From: Botrimarina mediterranea
Lineage (GTDB): Bacteria > Planctomycetota > Planctomycetia > Pirellulales > Lacipirellulaceae
Length of the DNA stretch: 64,000 bases
Assembly: GCF_007753265.1 (NCBI RefSeq)
Contig: NZ_CP036349.1
Coordinates: 3,691,363-3,755,362 of the forward strand
Direction: 5' to 3'
In this document: positions 1-8,939 of the stretch, in pieces
Position numbering within the stretch: position 1 is the first letter of the stretch
Layout: each line of letters opens with the position of its first letter
Translations under genes and position numbers: made by a program
The notes under the pieces: model-generated
The model's database searches: none
Told to the model about the DNA's origin: nothing
What the model saw: the letters and a program-made list of their open reading frames with translations, nothing else

Positions 1-1
1 G

Positions 2-2155
2 CTCATTAGCATCCACGGTCTCATCCGCCCTTGCAACATCGAGATGGGACGTGACGCGGACACCGGCGGTCAGATTCGATATGTCCTGGAGCTGGCGAAG
101 AGCCTGAGCGAGCACCCGGAGGTCGACGCGGTCGATCTCTTTACGCGGCGCATCAAGGACAAACGTGTCGATGCCGAATACTCGGAGCCAATCCAGGATA
201 TCGCGCCCAACTGTCGGTTAGTCCGTTTGCCATGTGGCGGAAACCGCTACCTACCGAAAGAGAAGCTTTGGCCCCATCTCGACGAATACGTCGATGCGAT
301 GATCGCTTTCACGCGTGCCGAAGGTCGTTTGCCCGACCTGGTTCACGGGCACTATGCCGACGCTGGTTATATTGCGAAGGAGGTAGCCGCGGCGTTTGGA
401 TCTCCCTTTGTCTTCACGGGACATTCACTAGGAAAGAGCAAGCTCGAGTACCTCCTGGAAGAGGGCTGGACTCTTGAGCAAGCGAACAAGACGCTCGCGA
501 TCGAGGAACGCATTTCAGTCGAGCAAGACTGCCTTGGCGTGTCGGACTTGATCGTGACAAGCACCCGGCACGAGAAGTCGTCGCAGTGGGGACTCTACCC
601 GAGCCGCACCGACGTTAACTTCAAGGTGATACCCCCGGGCACGGACCTCGACCGCTTCTTCCCTTACTACGACTACGATCTCCCCGGAGCCGCAATTGAC
701 GAACGGTTCAAGCAAGCACGCGTGCGGATGTCGAATGAGTTAAGCCGCTTCCACTTCGAGCAGGACAAGCCACTGATCCTCGCCCTTTGTCGACCCGACC
801 GACGTAAGAACATCGGCGCCCTGATCGAAGCATACGGTCGCAGCAATCAGTTGCGAGCCATTGCGAATCTGGTAATCCTCGCCGGGATTCGCAACAACAT
901 CGAGGAAATGCCGGAGAACGAACGGGTCGTTCTCACCGACATGCTGCTCGCAATGGACCGTTACAATCTTTACGGGAAGATGGCGATCCCGAAGAACCAC
1001 GACTCGGAATTCGATGTCCCGGAGCTCTACCGACTCGCCGCCGCATCGGGAGGCGTCTTCGTCAATACCGCGTTCACCGAGCTGTTTGGCCTGACGGCGA
1101 TCGAGGCCTCTGCCGTTGGTCTCCCTTTCGTGCTGACCGACAATGGGGGCCCGCAAGACATCGCGGCAAATTGTGAGAGCGGGCTGCTCGTAGATGTCAA
1201 CAACCACACGGCGGTCACCAACGCTATGCTCAAGGTGCTCACCGACAAGTCCGCATGGGAGCGGATGTCGAGCAACGGCGTCAACAAGGTGCGGGAGCAC
1301 TACAGCTGGGCGACGCATGCCGACCGATTCATTGAGGAAATCACGCCGCTTATCACCGCCCGTGTGAAGGGGTCGGACGGTGAAGAGCCGCCAGCCGTGG
1401 GAAAAAGAATGGCGAGCATTGAACGACTTCTCATTACCGATATTGACAATACGCTGCTGGGCGACGACGACGCGATGCGGACGCTATGCGATGTGCTCCA
1501 CGAGCATCGCGACCGGATCGGTTTCGGCATCGCCTCGGGCCGCTCAATCGAATTGACCCGTGAGGCGCTCGCACACGCGGGCATCGAGAAGGTCGATGTC
1601 GCAATCTGTTCCGTTGGGGCCGAGATTTACTACGGGGCCGACTTCACCCCCGACCGCGGTTGGGCCAGCAAACTGCGTGCACGATGGCAGCGAGACAAGA
1701 TCGAAGACGCCCTGTCGTCGCTAAGCTTCTTGACGCTGCAGGAACGCGACTTCGCCCAACGTGAGTTTAAGATTAGCTACGACCTCGACAGCCAAGTTGA
1801 TAGGAACAGCGCCCTCCGCAAAGTCCGCGAAGTCCTGGCGACGACCAAGAGCAGCTACTCGCTGGTCTTCTCGCACGGAACGTTCCTCGACGTGCTCCCC
1901 CATCGGGCCTCCAAGGGGAAGGCGGTCAGGTACCTCGCCGACAAGTGGCGTTTAAGGATCGAAGACATAGCTACAGCAGGCGACTCCGGGAATGATCTCG
2001 ACATGCTGCAAGGTAAGACTGCCGGCATCGTTGTCGCCAATCATGACGCCGAGTTGACCCAACTCCGCCAACAGAAGGCGACCAGGGTCTACTTCGCGAA
2101 CACCGCCTACGCTGCTGGCATCCTCGAAGGGCTCCGCCACTACTCGTTTGTCTGA
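2..2155 (+). CDS. Sucrose-phosphate synthase with C-terminal HAD phosphatase domain (5' end outside window)
   Basis: The reading frame is open from base 2, and the residues before the first ATG at 44 (LISIHGLIR...) match the start of sucrose-phosphate synthases, so the true start lies upstream of the window. The N-terminal 430 or so residues form a GT-B retaining glycosyltransferase: the GRDADTGGQ motif that binds the acceptor loop, then the donor-site stretch FVNTAFTELFGLTAIEA and GLPFVLTDNGGP. From about codon 455 a HAD hydrolase follows, with motif I DIDNTLLGDD (nucleophile and second Asp both present) and the late acidic motif GDSGNDLDML. The expected reaction is UDP- or ADP-glucose plus fructose-6-phosphate to sucrose-6-phosphate, and the intact HAD residues suggest it also dephosphorylates the product to sucrose. 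It converges on the amylosucrase gene with a 16-base overlap of the 3' ends. The family call is firm; the bifunctional activity is inferred. Confidence 0.93.
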   Translation, partial: LISIHGLIRPCNIEMGRDADTGGQIRYVLELAKSLSEHPEVDAVDLFTRRIKDKRVDAEYSEPIQDIAPNCRLVRLPCGGNRYLPKEKLWPHLDEYVDAMIAFTRAEGRLPDLVHGHYADAGYIAKEVAAAFGSPFVFTGHSLGKSKLEYLLEEGWTLEQANKTLAIEERISVEQDCLGVSDLIVTSTRHEKSSQWGLYPSRTDVNFKVIPPGTDLDRFFPYYDYDLPGAAIDERFKQARVRMSNELSRFHFEQDKPLILALCRPDRRKNIGALIEAYGRSNQLRAIANLVILAGIRNNIEEMPENERVVLTDMLLAMDRYNLYGKMAIPKNHDSEFDVPELYRLAAASGGVFVNTAFTELFGLTAIEASAVGLPFVLTDNGGPQDIAANCESGLLVDVNNHTAVTNAMLKVLTDKSAWERMSSNGVNKVREHYSWATHADRFIEEITPLITARVKGSDGEEPPAVGKRMASIERLLITDIDNTLLGDDDAMRTLCDVLHEHRDRIGFGIASGRSIELTREALAHAGIEKVDVAICSVGAEIYYGADFTPDRGWASKLRARWQRDKIEDALSSLSFLTLQERDFAQREFKISYDLDSQVDRNSALRKVREVLATTKSSYSLVFSHGTFLDVLPHRASKGKAVRYLADKWRLRIEDIATAGDSGNDLDMLQGKTAGIVVANHDAELTQLRQQKATRVYFANTAYAAGILEGLRHYSFV

Positions 2156-4164
2156 TGGTCCTGGGCATGGGGACTCGTTGTGAGACGGTCCTGCTGCATC
2201 CCATGCTGGGCGCCTGTCACCAGCACCATCAACTGGTAAGGCTCCATGTCGAGCCGCTGTCCAGCCGTAATCACCTCTCCGCGGAACATGTCGACCACCG
2301 TCTTTCTCAGGCCGAGATTCCTCAGCCTCTTCGCCTCAATCGACTGCGGATGCTCGGAGAAGTTGCCTATAACCAACGCCGAATGCTCGTCGCGGCTCCG
2401 GAAGAACGCGAAGATGTGTTCGTTCCCCACATCAACAAACTCCGTCTCGGCCCGATCAAAAGCCGGGCTCTGCGTCCTCAGTTGAATGAGCCGAAGCAAG
2501 CCTTCGTAGACACGGCCCTCCGGCGTGTCGCTGTCGTACCGACGGCGGCTCTGCTCCCAGTTGAACGGCGGCCGATGAACCCATCGCGAGTCGGTGTACT
2601 TCTGGTGGTCCTCGGTGAACCGGTAATCGTTCGTCATGGCGATTTCATCGCCGAGGTAAATCAGCGGCATGCCGCCGATCGTCACGATGACGCCGTGAAG
2701 CAAGGTGATCCGGCGGACCGCGAGTTCCACCTCTTCCTCATCACCAATCTCTAAGGCGTGTTCGAGGCCGGCGAGCGAGGCCGTCATTCCCGAAACCCGT
2801 GCATCGCCAGTAGCGGGATTCACTTGGAAGACCAGGCCGCGGCTGAAGCTTCCCTCGTGCTGGCCAGTGTAAAAGTTGGTCAGGAAACGTCGATGACTTC
2901 GCGGGTCGAACCCCGCCGCCTCGATGTCATTGTCCGAGAACGCCCACCCTACATCGTCGTGACAGCGGATGTAGTTCACCCACGCACACCCGCCGGGGAT
3001 GGCGAAGCGCTGCTCCATTGCCGACCGCAACGCATTTGTCTTTCGCGTGGCGAGGGCGTCCCAAAGCAATGCCATCAGCTGAGGATTGTAAGAGAGCTGA
3101 CACTCGTCGGGGTGAATGTACTTGCTAACTTCGTCAGGATGGACGATTGCTTCGGACTTCAAAGCGATAGCCGGAGCCGCAATCCGGGCGGCAGCGCTCA
3201 TGGCTCGGAGAACATTGTGCGCATTGGGAAGGTTTTGGCAGTCGGTGCCGAGCTCTTTCCAGAGGAATGCAACGGCGTCCATTCGGATCACCTCGACCCC
3301 GACATTCGCCAAGAAGAGCATCTCCTCGGTCATCTGCCGCAGGACGGCCGGGTTCGAGTAGTTCAAGTCCCACTGGTACGTGTGAAAGGTTGTCCAGACC
3401 CAACGCTTAATCCGAGGACGATAGGTGAACGAGCCATCGTGATCGTCCGGGAAGATATCGTGTAGATTGCGTTCGTAGGCGTCGGGCAATGACCGGTCTG
3501 GAAACATCCAGTAGTACGCTTGATAGTTAGCGTCACCCTCCAGCGCGCGTTTAGCCCAGATGTGTTCGTCCGAAGTGTGGTTCAGAACGAAGTCCAGGGC
3601 GATCGCAATTCCATGTTGGCGTAACTGTGTGGCGACCTTCCGTAGGTCATCCTGGACGCCAAGCGCCGGATCGACGTCACGGTAATCGCTTACGGCGTAT
3701 CCGCCGTCGTTATCGCCCTCCGGGGACCGGAAAATAGGCATCAGGTGCAGGTAAGTGATGCCCAGCTCCTTGAGATAGGGCAACTTTTCCCGCAAGCCAT
3801 CGAAATTACCAGCGAAAAGGTCTAGGTAGCACGTCGCACCCACCATCCGGTGCGACTGAAACCACGTTGGATCCTCTTCTCTCAAAGCGTCGAGCGCTCG
3901 CAGTTCAGAATCCCGTCCAATCCAAGCCTCGGCAATCGTTTGCAAGATTGTCTCGAGATGAAAAAAAAAGTCATACTGCTCGCCATAAAGTGCAAACAGC
4001 GGCGCGAAGAGCGAAGCGAAATGGGTCTCGACCCGTTTCTGAAACGTCTCCCACTCCCACGCATCAACCCGCGAGCCGAAGCGTTCCTCTAGCCTCGGCC
4101 AGAGCCGCCTAAGGGTGGTTTCTGAACGCGAAATTAGGTCGGAATCGAAGTGCTGCACGGTCAA
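2140..4164 (-). CDS. Amylosucrase (GH13 subfamily 4)
   Basis: This 674-residue GH13 enzyme has the all-alpha N-terminal region typical of amylosucrase (residues 1-95), then the barrel motifs LNHTSDEH near 196, nucleophile Asp296 in VEVIRMDAVAF, acid/base Glu338 in LKSEAIV and transition-state Asp403 in CHDD. These correspond by motif to D286, E328 and D393 of Neisseria polysaccharea amylosucrase. The family cleaves sucrose, releasing fructose and transferring glucose to a growing alpha-1,4-glucan. There is no signal peptide, so it should be cytoplasmic. Lying tail to tail with sucrose-phosphate synthase, it suggests sucrose is made and then recycled into glycogen-like glucan in the same cell. 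A sucrose hydrolase of the same subfamily is the main alternative. Confidence 0.92.
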   Translation of the reverse strand: MTVQHFDSDLISRSETTLRRLWPRLEERFGSRVDAWEWETFQKRVETHFASLFAPLFALYGEQYDFFFHLETILQTIAEAWIGRDSELRALDALREEDPTWFQSHRMVGATCYLDLFAGNFDGLREKLPYLKELGITYLHLMPIFRSPEGDNDGGYAVSDYRDVDPALGVQDDLRKVATQLRQHGIAIALDFVLNHTSDEHIWAKRALEGDANYQAYYWMFPDRSLPDAYERNLHDIFPDDHDGSFTYRPRIKRWVWTTFHTYQWDLNYSNPAVLRQMTEEMLFLANVGVEVIRMDAVAFLWKELGTDCQNLPNAHNVLRAMSAAARIAAPAIALKSEAIVHPDEVSKYIHPDECQLSYNPQLMALLWDALATRKTNALRSAMEQRFAIPGGCAWVNYIRCHDDVGWAFSDNDIEAAGFDPRSHRRFLTNFYTGQHEGSFSRGLVFQVNPATGDARVSGMTASLAGLEHALEIGDEEEVELAVRRITLLHGVIVTIGGMPLIYLGDEIAMTNDYRFTEDHQKYTDSRWVHRPPFNWEQSRRRYDSDTPEGRVYEGLLRLIQLRTQSPAFDRAETEFVDVGNEHIFAFFRSRDEHSALVIGNFSEHPQSIEAKRLRNLGLRKTVVDMFRGEVITAGQRLDMEPYQLMVLVTGAQHGMQQDRLTTSPHAQDHQTNE

Positions 4165-4348
4165 CGCGGTAGGGAACGTCTGGAGGTATGCTCGTTTCGT
4201 CCCAATATCCTACGGCGCTATTAAGATGCGGGACACCGTCGGTCCGCCATCACGTGCAACTTGTTGCTGCGACCGTCTCAGCAACAGCGAGGCGCCCAGG
4301 GCGAACGTCCTCTGGCTGCCGTTCCACGGAGATCGCAACCATGCACCC

Positions 4349-4483
4349 TCACAGTCGACCCATCAGAAGCAGGACAATCAGCACTAAGAGGACAATCCCT
4401 CCGATACCCCCTAGGGCTACGTTCTGCAATAGAGCTGCAATCAGCAAGATAACGATGACCGTTCCAATAAGTCCAAAGCGCAT
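4349..4483 (-). CDS. 44-residue hydrophobic small membrane protein
   Basis: The ATG at 4483 is chosen because AAAGG lies nine bases upstream and the product from there is almost entirely hydrophobic: MRFGLIGTVIVILLIAALL, a short glycine turn, then a second hydrophobic stretch ending LLLMGRL. It resembles the small DUF3309-type proteins of two closely packed membrane helices. A longer reading frame starting at 4573 adds polar residues with no good start. It lies just downstream of the larger membrane protein gene on the same strand. Function unknown. Confidence 0.6.
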   Translation of the reverse strand: MRFGLIGTVIVILLIAALLQNVALGGIGGIVLLVLIVLLLMGRL

Positions 4484-4596
4484 GATGGAGTACCTTTCGT
4501 ATAAGTGGTAGCTGAACAGGGGCCAGGATCCGTGTAGGCTTGCGTCGCAATGACCTACCCACCCCTCCCTCACGGCGATGGAGGGGGCTTATCCGC

Positions 4597-5937
4597 TCAA
4601 GTGCGACTGCGAACGTCGTAATACATGCGACGATGTGTATCGGCGCCGCACCAGCCACCAAGTACCGATACCGCTAGCCCAAGTCCCGCTGCGGCGAATG
4701 ACGCCCAAAGCACTTGCTGAGCGTACGAAGACGCCGTTTCGACTGACTCATCAACCGTCTCGACAACCTCATCCATCGTCTTGTCGGCTGTCTCGGCCAT
4801 CGAATCGAAAGTGCCGGTCATAGTTTGGCTTAGGCGATTGACCTGACGGCGGTAAGTCCTCTGAATACCGCTGACGAGAGCTCGAACTTCGGCGCGGCTC
4901 AAGTCAGTCTCCTCAACGATCAGATCGGTCGCCAAATTGGTTTCGCCCTGGATCAGGTAGTAGGCCGCTTCTTCCATCGCTTCAGCATCCAGTTGCTCCA
5001 TCGCCTCCGCGATATCCTCGCGAGAAACTTCCGCCCCACCTCGGGCATCTGCCGAAGCGATCACACCTGCGACGTTCGATGCGAGCTGTGATTGCAGGTC
5101 CTCAGCAAGGCTTTGATCATCGTCGGGATCGCCAAGCCGCTCCTCCAGTTCTGTGTAGGCGCCGGAGATGAGCTCATCGGCCTGAGCTCTACTCAGGTTC
5201 GTCTGGTCGGCAATCAACCCCGCAGCGCTATCTTGATCATTGTCAGCGAGGTCCGCCAGAACCTGATCGAGCGTCTCGGCGTCAAGGTCATTGATCGCGT
5301 TACGAACGTCTTCGGCTGACACCTCGGCGCCTCCCTCCGGGTCAACCGAGGCTATAGCCTCCGCAGCGCGGCGATTCAATCGCGATGCGATCCTTTGAAA
5401 TGCTTCTGTATCGGCGACCGACGAAAAGAGGCCCGTAGCTCCTTCAGCTCCAGATGCGACGGTAGATCCAACCGCAGACCCCACAGACCCAACCCCCTGC
5501 GCGGTCGCCGAGATGGCCGTCGTGGCCGCCGATCCCGTGGTCTGCACGACGCTAGCGCCAGTCTGCAGAAGCGAACTCACCCCGAGATAGCTTAGCCACA
5601 CCATCACGACCGTCGCCACGCTCCACACGACGAAGCCGTGCATCATTCCGACCGCCTCATCGACAGTGTTGGCCATTCGCGACGCCAAAGCCGATCCCAC
5701 AAAGTAGGCAATTAGCGACGACAGCAGCATCCAGACGATCGCAGCCTCGGGGAGTCCGTCGTTCATCATCGTGTCATCGGCGACATCGGTAACGCTGACG
5801 CCAATCGCCGCCCCAAGCAGATAGAGGAGCCAACTCGTAGACAGAACGGCGAAAAGGCCCGCGATAATAGCGCCCCAACTCACGGCAACAGGCTGAGGGA
5901 TATTGGTTTGTATTTCTTCGTGGACGTGCTCGTTCAC
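4597..5937 (-). CDS. Membrane protein with two internal Asp/Glu-rich repeats
   Basis: The start is taken as the GTG at 5937, which has ACGGAG eight bases upstream; an ATG at 6024 in the same frame would add 29 residues with no membrane or signal character. The protein (446 residues) has three N-terminal membrane helices (about 20-45, 67-87, 100-122), a long alanine/glycine/serine stretch, and one C-terminal helix before the end. Between them lie two similar acidic repeats, each beginning GGAEVS.ED and followed by an amphipathic helix, then a LSRA motif (near LSRAQADELIS and LSRAEVRALVS). The N-terminal SWGAIIAGL pattern is shared with membrane proteins loosely annotated PhnA-like in other bacteria. 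The arrangement suggests a membrane-anchored periplasmic or cytoplasmic helical array; function unknown. Confidence 0.8.
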   Translation of the reverse strand: MNEHVHEEIQTNIPQPVAVSWGAIIAGLFAVLSTSWLLYLLGAAIGVSVTDVADDTMMNDGLPEAAIVWMLLSSLIAYFVGSALASRMANTVDEAVGMMHGFVVWSVATVVMVWLSYLGVSSLLQTGASVVQTTGSAATTAISATAQGVGSVGSAVGSTVASGAEGATGLFSSVADTEAFQRIASRLNRRAAEAIASVDPEGGAEVSAEDVRNAINDLDAETLDQVLADLADNDQDSAAGLIADQTNLSRAQADELISGAYTELEERLGDPDDDQSLAEDLQSQLASNVAGVIASADARGGAEVSREDIAEAMEQLDAEAMEEAAYYLIQGETNLATDLIVEETDLSRAEVRALVSGIQRTYRRQVNRLSQTMTGTFDSMAETADKTMDEVVETVDESVETASSYAQQVLWASFAAAGLGLAVSVLGGWCGADTHRRMYYDVRSRT

Positions 5938-6281
5938 AACAGCGGCTCCGTTAAAGGAATGCTTGGGATAAGAAGTCTGACGATTCAGCCGTGGGCAACT
6001 TCCTTGCCAAGCCTCCCAAATCACCTGCAGTAGGCTGCTGCAACGGATTCACTTACCAGCAAAGCGACCGCATTGCTCATCGAGCGGCCGCATTGGTCAC
6101 AATTGAACCGCTTCCATTCTTACAGCGTTGGAAAGGGAAGCACTGGAAAGGAACCATCGGAAAATGACGTCGGCGCCGGGGAACACTTAACCTGTGTCGC
6201 TTCGCAGCCATTGGTCGAGAGGACGAAGTGACTTTGAGACTTCAGCGTCGTTGGGTCATATAGAAGCACTTTGGCTCCTCA
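5938..6281. other. Intergenic stretch, no gene seen
   Basis: This 344-base gap holds the upstream region of the membrane protein gene (its ribosome site is at its left edge). I see no conserved reading frame, repeat or RNA. A terminator for the PEP-CTERM gene begins at its right edge. Confidence 0.5.
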
Positions 6282-6288
6282 ATAAAAA

Positions 6289-6335
6289 ACCGGAGCGGCG
6301 CGGCTGGGAGAGCTTCCCTACCGCACCGCTCCGGT
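6289..6335 (-). terminator. Rho-independent terminator of the first PEP-CTERM gene
   Basis: The arms at 6289-6303 and 6321-6335 pair over 15 bases with a single G.T mismatch, and read on the minus strand the stem is followed by TTTTTTATT. It sits 26 bases past the stop codon of the PEP-CTERM gene. Confidence 0.85.
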
Positions 6336-6360
6336 CGACACCCAAGTTTAATAGGTTTCT

Positions 6361-7023
6361 TCAGTTTCGCCGACGCCGTACTCCGAGTCCCCCAATCAGC
6401 CCCAGGCCGAGCAGACCTAGCGTTGCGGGCTCCGGAACGACAGCGCGGACGTTGTCGATGTAGACCGTGATCGGAGCGGTGCCCGATTTGTTGATGAAGA
6501 ACTGGAAGCCAGTGGCGGCGTAACCGCCGGGCTCACTGCCGTAGAGGTCATTGAAGGACGGGCCGCCACCGAAGGTCTGCTCAAGCGAAATCGATAGATC
6601 GGTGTATGTGCCGGGAGCAAGCGCTTCGAGAGCAACGAACTCAGCAAACTGAAATTGATTGTAGGTGGGGCCGTCGGCGACGCCGAATGTCGTGATGCCA
6701 AGGCTCGCAAACCCGCCCGCGAAGGCTTCTTCAATCGTGAGATCGAACATGATCGCCGACACCCCCGGGGGATCAGCCAATGCCGCCGGAATGACCGTCT
6801 CAGTCCGAGCGGCCTCGAAAGTCGCGGGAGTAATCATCGAAATTGCCAAAGCAGTCGATCCATCGGTGGCTCCCGTCGCCGAGGCGGTTGCCGTTATCGC
6901 GCCGCTGGTGGGGAAGAACCCGTCGAGCCCACTTTCGAACGAATAGAGGAGTTGAGCTTGCGCAGCACCGCTTACTCCACAAACCAGAATCGCAGCTAAA
7001 CAAGCTTTCGTGACGAATCTCAT
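6361..7023 (-). CDS. PEP-CTERM sorting-domain protein
   Basis: The ATG at 7023 has GGAGAG five bases upstream and opens a clean signal peptide (MRFVTKACLAAILVCGVSG AAQA), so it is preferred to a start 51 bases earlier. The mature protein (about 195 residues) has a beta-rich body and ends in a canonical PEP-CTERM tail: VPEPATLG, a short glycine/leucine membrane helix, then RRRRN. In this family the tail is recognised and cut by an exosortase, leaving the protein on the surface or in the matrix. It is a paralogue of the next gene upstream: both open with YSFE.G.DGF and share a DPPG..... I.EAF.G.FA.LG segment. Confidence 0.88.
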   Translation of the reverse strand: MRFVTKACLAAILVCGVSGAAQAQLLYSFESGLDGFFPTSGAITATASATGATDGSTALAISMITPATFEAARTETVIPAALADPPGVSAIMFDLTIEEAFAGGFASLGITTFGVADGPTYNQFQFAEFVALEALAPGTYTDLSISLEQTFGGGPSFNDLYGSEPGGYAATGFQFFINKSGTAPITVYIDNVRAVVPEPATLGLLGLGLIGGLGVRRRRN

Positions 7024-7127
7024 GAGTCTCTCCGGTGTCAAAACGAGGTCGCCTGGCTTAGACGAATTTCGCAAAATCGTAAGGGACAGATTGTGCCAAT
7101 AACCGCATGTATCGATCGCAACTTACT

Positions 7128-8114
7128 TCACCGATACCGAGAAGCCGCCAGCAAGCCAAAGCCGCTAGTGACAAGCAAGCAAATCGCCGTGGGCTCGGGT
7201 ACGACGATCCCTGACTGGTCGACGCCAACAGACGTAAGGCCGTACCGATCGGCCCAGTAGTCGTAGTCGGCGTTGTCAACGACGCCGTCACCGTTCCCGT
7301 CGCCTTCAAAGAAACTCGCCGGCTCGTCAATCTCGAGGTCAACGTGATCACGCCACACAGTGTAGTCGGCGGCGTCGACGACGCCGTCGCCGTTGTAATC
7401 GGCCTCGAAGATCTGACCGGTGCGGACGTTGTCAAAGTAGACCGTGATCGGACCTCCGGACAGGTTAACGTAGAATTGGAATCCGGTAGGGATGAGGTCA
7501 TCAACACCGCTCCCCAGCGTCCCGAAAGCGTCGTTGAATGAGACGGGGAATTGGAAAGTTAGCGGGTGGAAATTGCCGCGGGTCAGGTCGAGCAAGACAT
7601 TCCGGTGCGTGCCGGGCTCGAGCGCGCCGATCGGCACTTGGTCACGGATGAATTGAACCTGCTGTCCAGCCACTTGACCGCCCGGACGGTCAGGCTGCGA
7701 GTCTCCAAAGAACGCCACACCGAGATCGGCGAAGGTGCCTGTGAAGGCTTCGGTGATCGTGATATCGACCAGGAAGTAGTCGAGTCCCGGCGGATCGCCT
7801 ACAGATGGTGCGAGCTCACTCGCCAGGGCGCCGACGAAGGTCTGACCGTCGTCAATTGCAACCTTCAAGGAGCCTGCGCCTTCGGTGGCCCCGATCGTAT
7901 CCTGAGATACCGCGATGCCTCCCCCGGTTGGGTTGGGGCCGAAGCCATCGGTTCCGGCTTCGAAAGAGTAGGCAAGTTCCAGCGCCAGGGCGGGGGGGCT
8001 GAAGAAGCCCATTGCGCCGACCGCCACCGCTAGGGCAGCCAAGGGCGCTGCGGCGAAAGACGGCGTGATTCGGCGGCCCCAAGATAAAGATGAAGTCGCA
8101 AAGTCATTCATCAT
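7128..8114 (-). CDS. PEP-CTERM protein with dockerin-like calcium repeats
   Basis: This 328-residue protein has an N-terminal signal (hydrophobic run ending SPPALAL), a body homologous to the neighbouring PEP-CTERM protein, then two dockerin-type EF-hand motifs, DYNGDGVVDAADYTVWRD and GDGNGDGVVDNADYDYWAD, and a VPEPT...membrane helix...RYR tail. The dockerin-like block is typical of Lacipirellulaceae exported proteins. It probably binds calcium and mediates protein-protein contact outside the cell. The 105-base gap to the downstream paralogue has no obvious terminator, so the two may be cotranscribed. Confidence 0.88.
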   Translation of the reverse strand: MMNDFATSSLSWGRRITPSFAAAPLAALAVAVGAMGFFSPPALALELAYSFEAGTDGFGPNPTGGGIAVSQDTIGATEGAGSLKVAIDDGQTFVGALASELAPSVGDPPGLDYFLVDITITEAFTGTFADLGVAFFGDSQPDRPGGQVAGQQVQFIRDQVPIGALEPGTHRNVLLDLTRGNFHPLTFQFPVSFNDAFGTLGSGVDDLIPTGFQFYVNLSGGPITVYFDNVRTGQIFEADYNGDGVVDAADYTVWRDHVDLEIDEPASFFEGDGNGDGVVDNADYDYWADRYGLTSVGVDQSGIVVPEPTAICLLVTSGFGLLAASRYR

Positions 8115-8447
8115 TAGCTGCTACTCCAACGAGGACGGGCGACTGCGGCCACAGGCAGAGGAATGGCGTGGTCTTCAGCCATTAATATCAAGACCTAGAA
8201 TAATTGCAACCAAATTCCAGACGATTTGGGCCTGCTCTTTCAAGTAACTGTTCGCCGAGCAAATCCGAGTACGCTTAGACATCAAGCTCGATCTGCTGAT
8301 CGCTTGCGAGTCGGGATCGTCAAATTGAGTCAAGATAGATTGACTCGATATATTCAATGACGTATAAAAAGTCGAGGCCGGCGGGGCGATAGCCGTATTC
8401 CGACTAGTGACTCGCTCGTTGGGGAGTGCTCATAGAGGGGCGATACC
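8115..8447. other. Divergent intergenic region with one clear promoter
   Basis: This 333-base gap separates the minus-strand PEP-CTERM pair from the plus-strand lipoprotein gene. Apart from the promoter at 8340-8368 it is AT-richer than the surroundings and I see no gene in it. Confidence 0.5.
8340..8368 (+). promoter_or_regulatory. Sigma-70-type promoter
   Basis: TTGACT (8340-8345) and TATAAA (8363-8368) are separated by exactly 17 bases, 79 bases before the ATG of the lipoprotein gene. Both boxes differ from consensus at one or two positions, which is unusually good for this GC-rich genome. Confidence 0.7.
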
Positions 8448-8864
8448 ATGGGTAAGAAACGGCGACTCAGTGCATGGAGCTTCCTCGCCCTAGCAACTCT
8501 GGCCTTCGGCTGCGGCCCCCAGACTGATCGGCTGGGAATTAGCGGCCAAGTGAGGCTCGACGGGGCCCCGCTCGACGAGGGGTCGATACGATTTACCTCG
8601 CGCGGCGACACGCCGATGGCCGCCGGCGCCCTTGTGCGAGAAGGGCGCTTCCAGATCCCTGCGGAGAAGGGCCTCCTGCCAGGCGACTACGCGGTGGTGA
8701 TCCGATCTCCAGATAATGACGCGCCCAAGATTCTCTACGAAGGGTTTCCCACGGCCCCCGACCGCGTCCCCAGTCAGTACAACGCCGAATCTACTCTGAC
8801 AGCCAACGTGGCCCGCGGCGAGGAAAACCGATTTGAGTTTGAGCTTACCAGCGCTAAGCCATAG
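8448..8864 (+). CDS. Planctomycete lipoprotein with carboxypeptidase-regulatory-like fold
   Basis: A 138-residue protein with a lipoprotein signal: positive start, hydrophobic core, then lipobox LAFGC with the cysteine at about residue 22. The body (GQVRLDGAPLDEGSIRF ... LLPGDYAVVI) has the pattern of small transthyretin/carboxypeptidase-regulatory-like beta sandwiches that are abundant in planctomycetes next to DUF1559 genes. The DUF1559 gene follows 75 bases downstream on the same strand, so the two are probably one operon behind the promoter at 8340. Substrate and partner are unknown. Confidence 0.82.
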   Translation: MGKKRRLSAWSFLALATLAFGCGPQTDRLGISGQVRLDGAPLDEGSIRFTSRGDTPMAAGALVREGRFQIPAEKGLLPGDYAVVIRSPDNDAPKILYEGFPTAPDRVPSQYNAESTLTANVARGEENRFEFELTSAKP

Positions 8865-8939
8865 CCGCGCGGTGGACTCTAAATTGGCAAGACATACCAG
8901 GCGACGAATCCTACCCCCTCCATCAGGTCCGCAAGTTCG

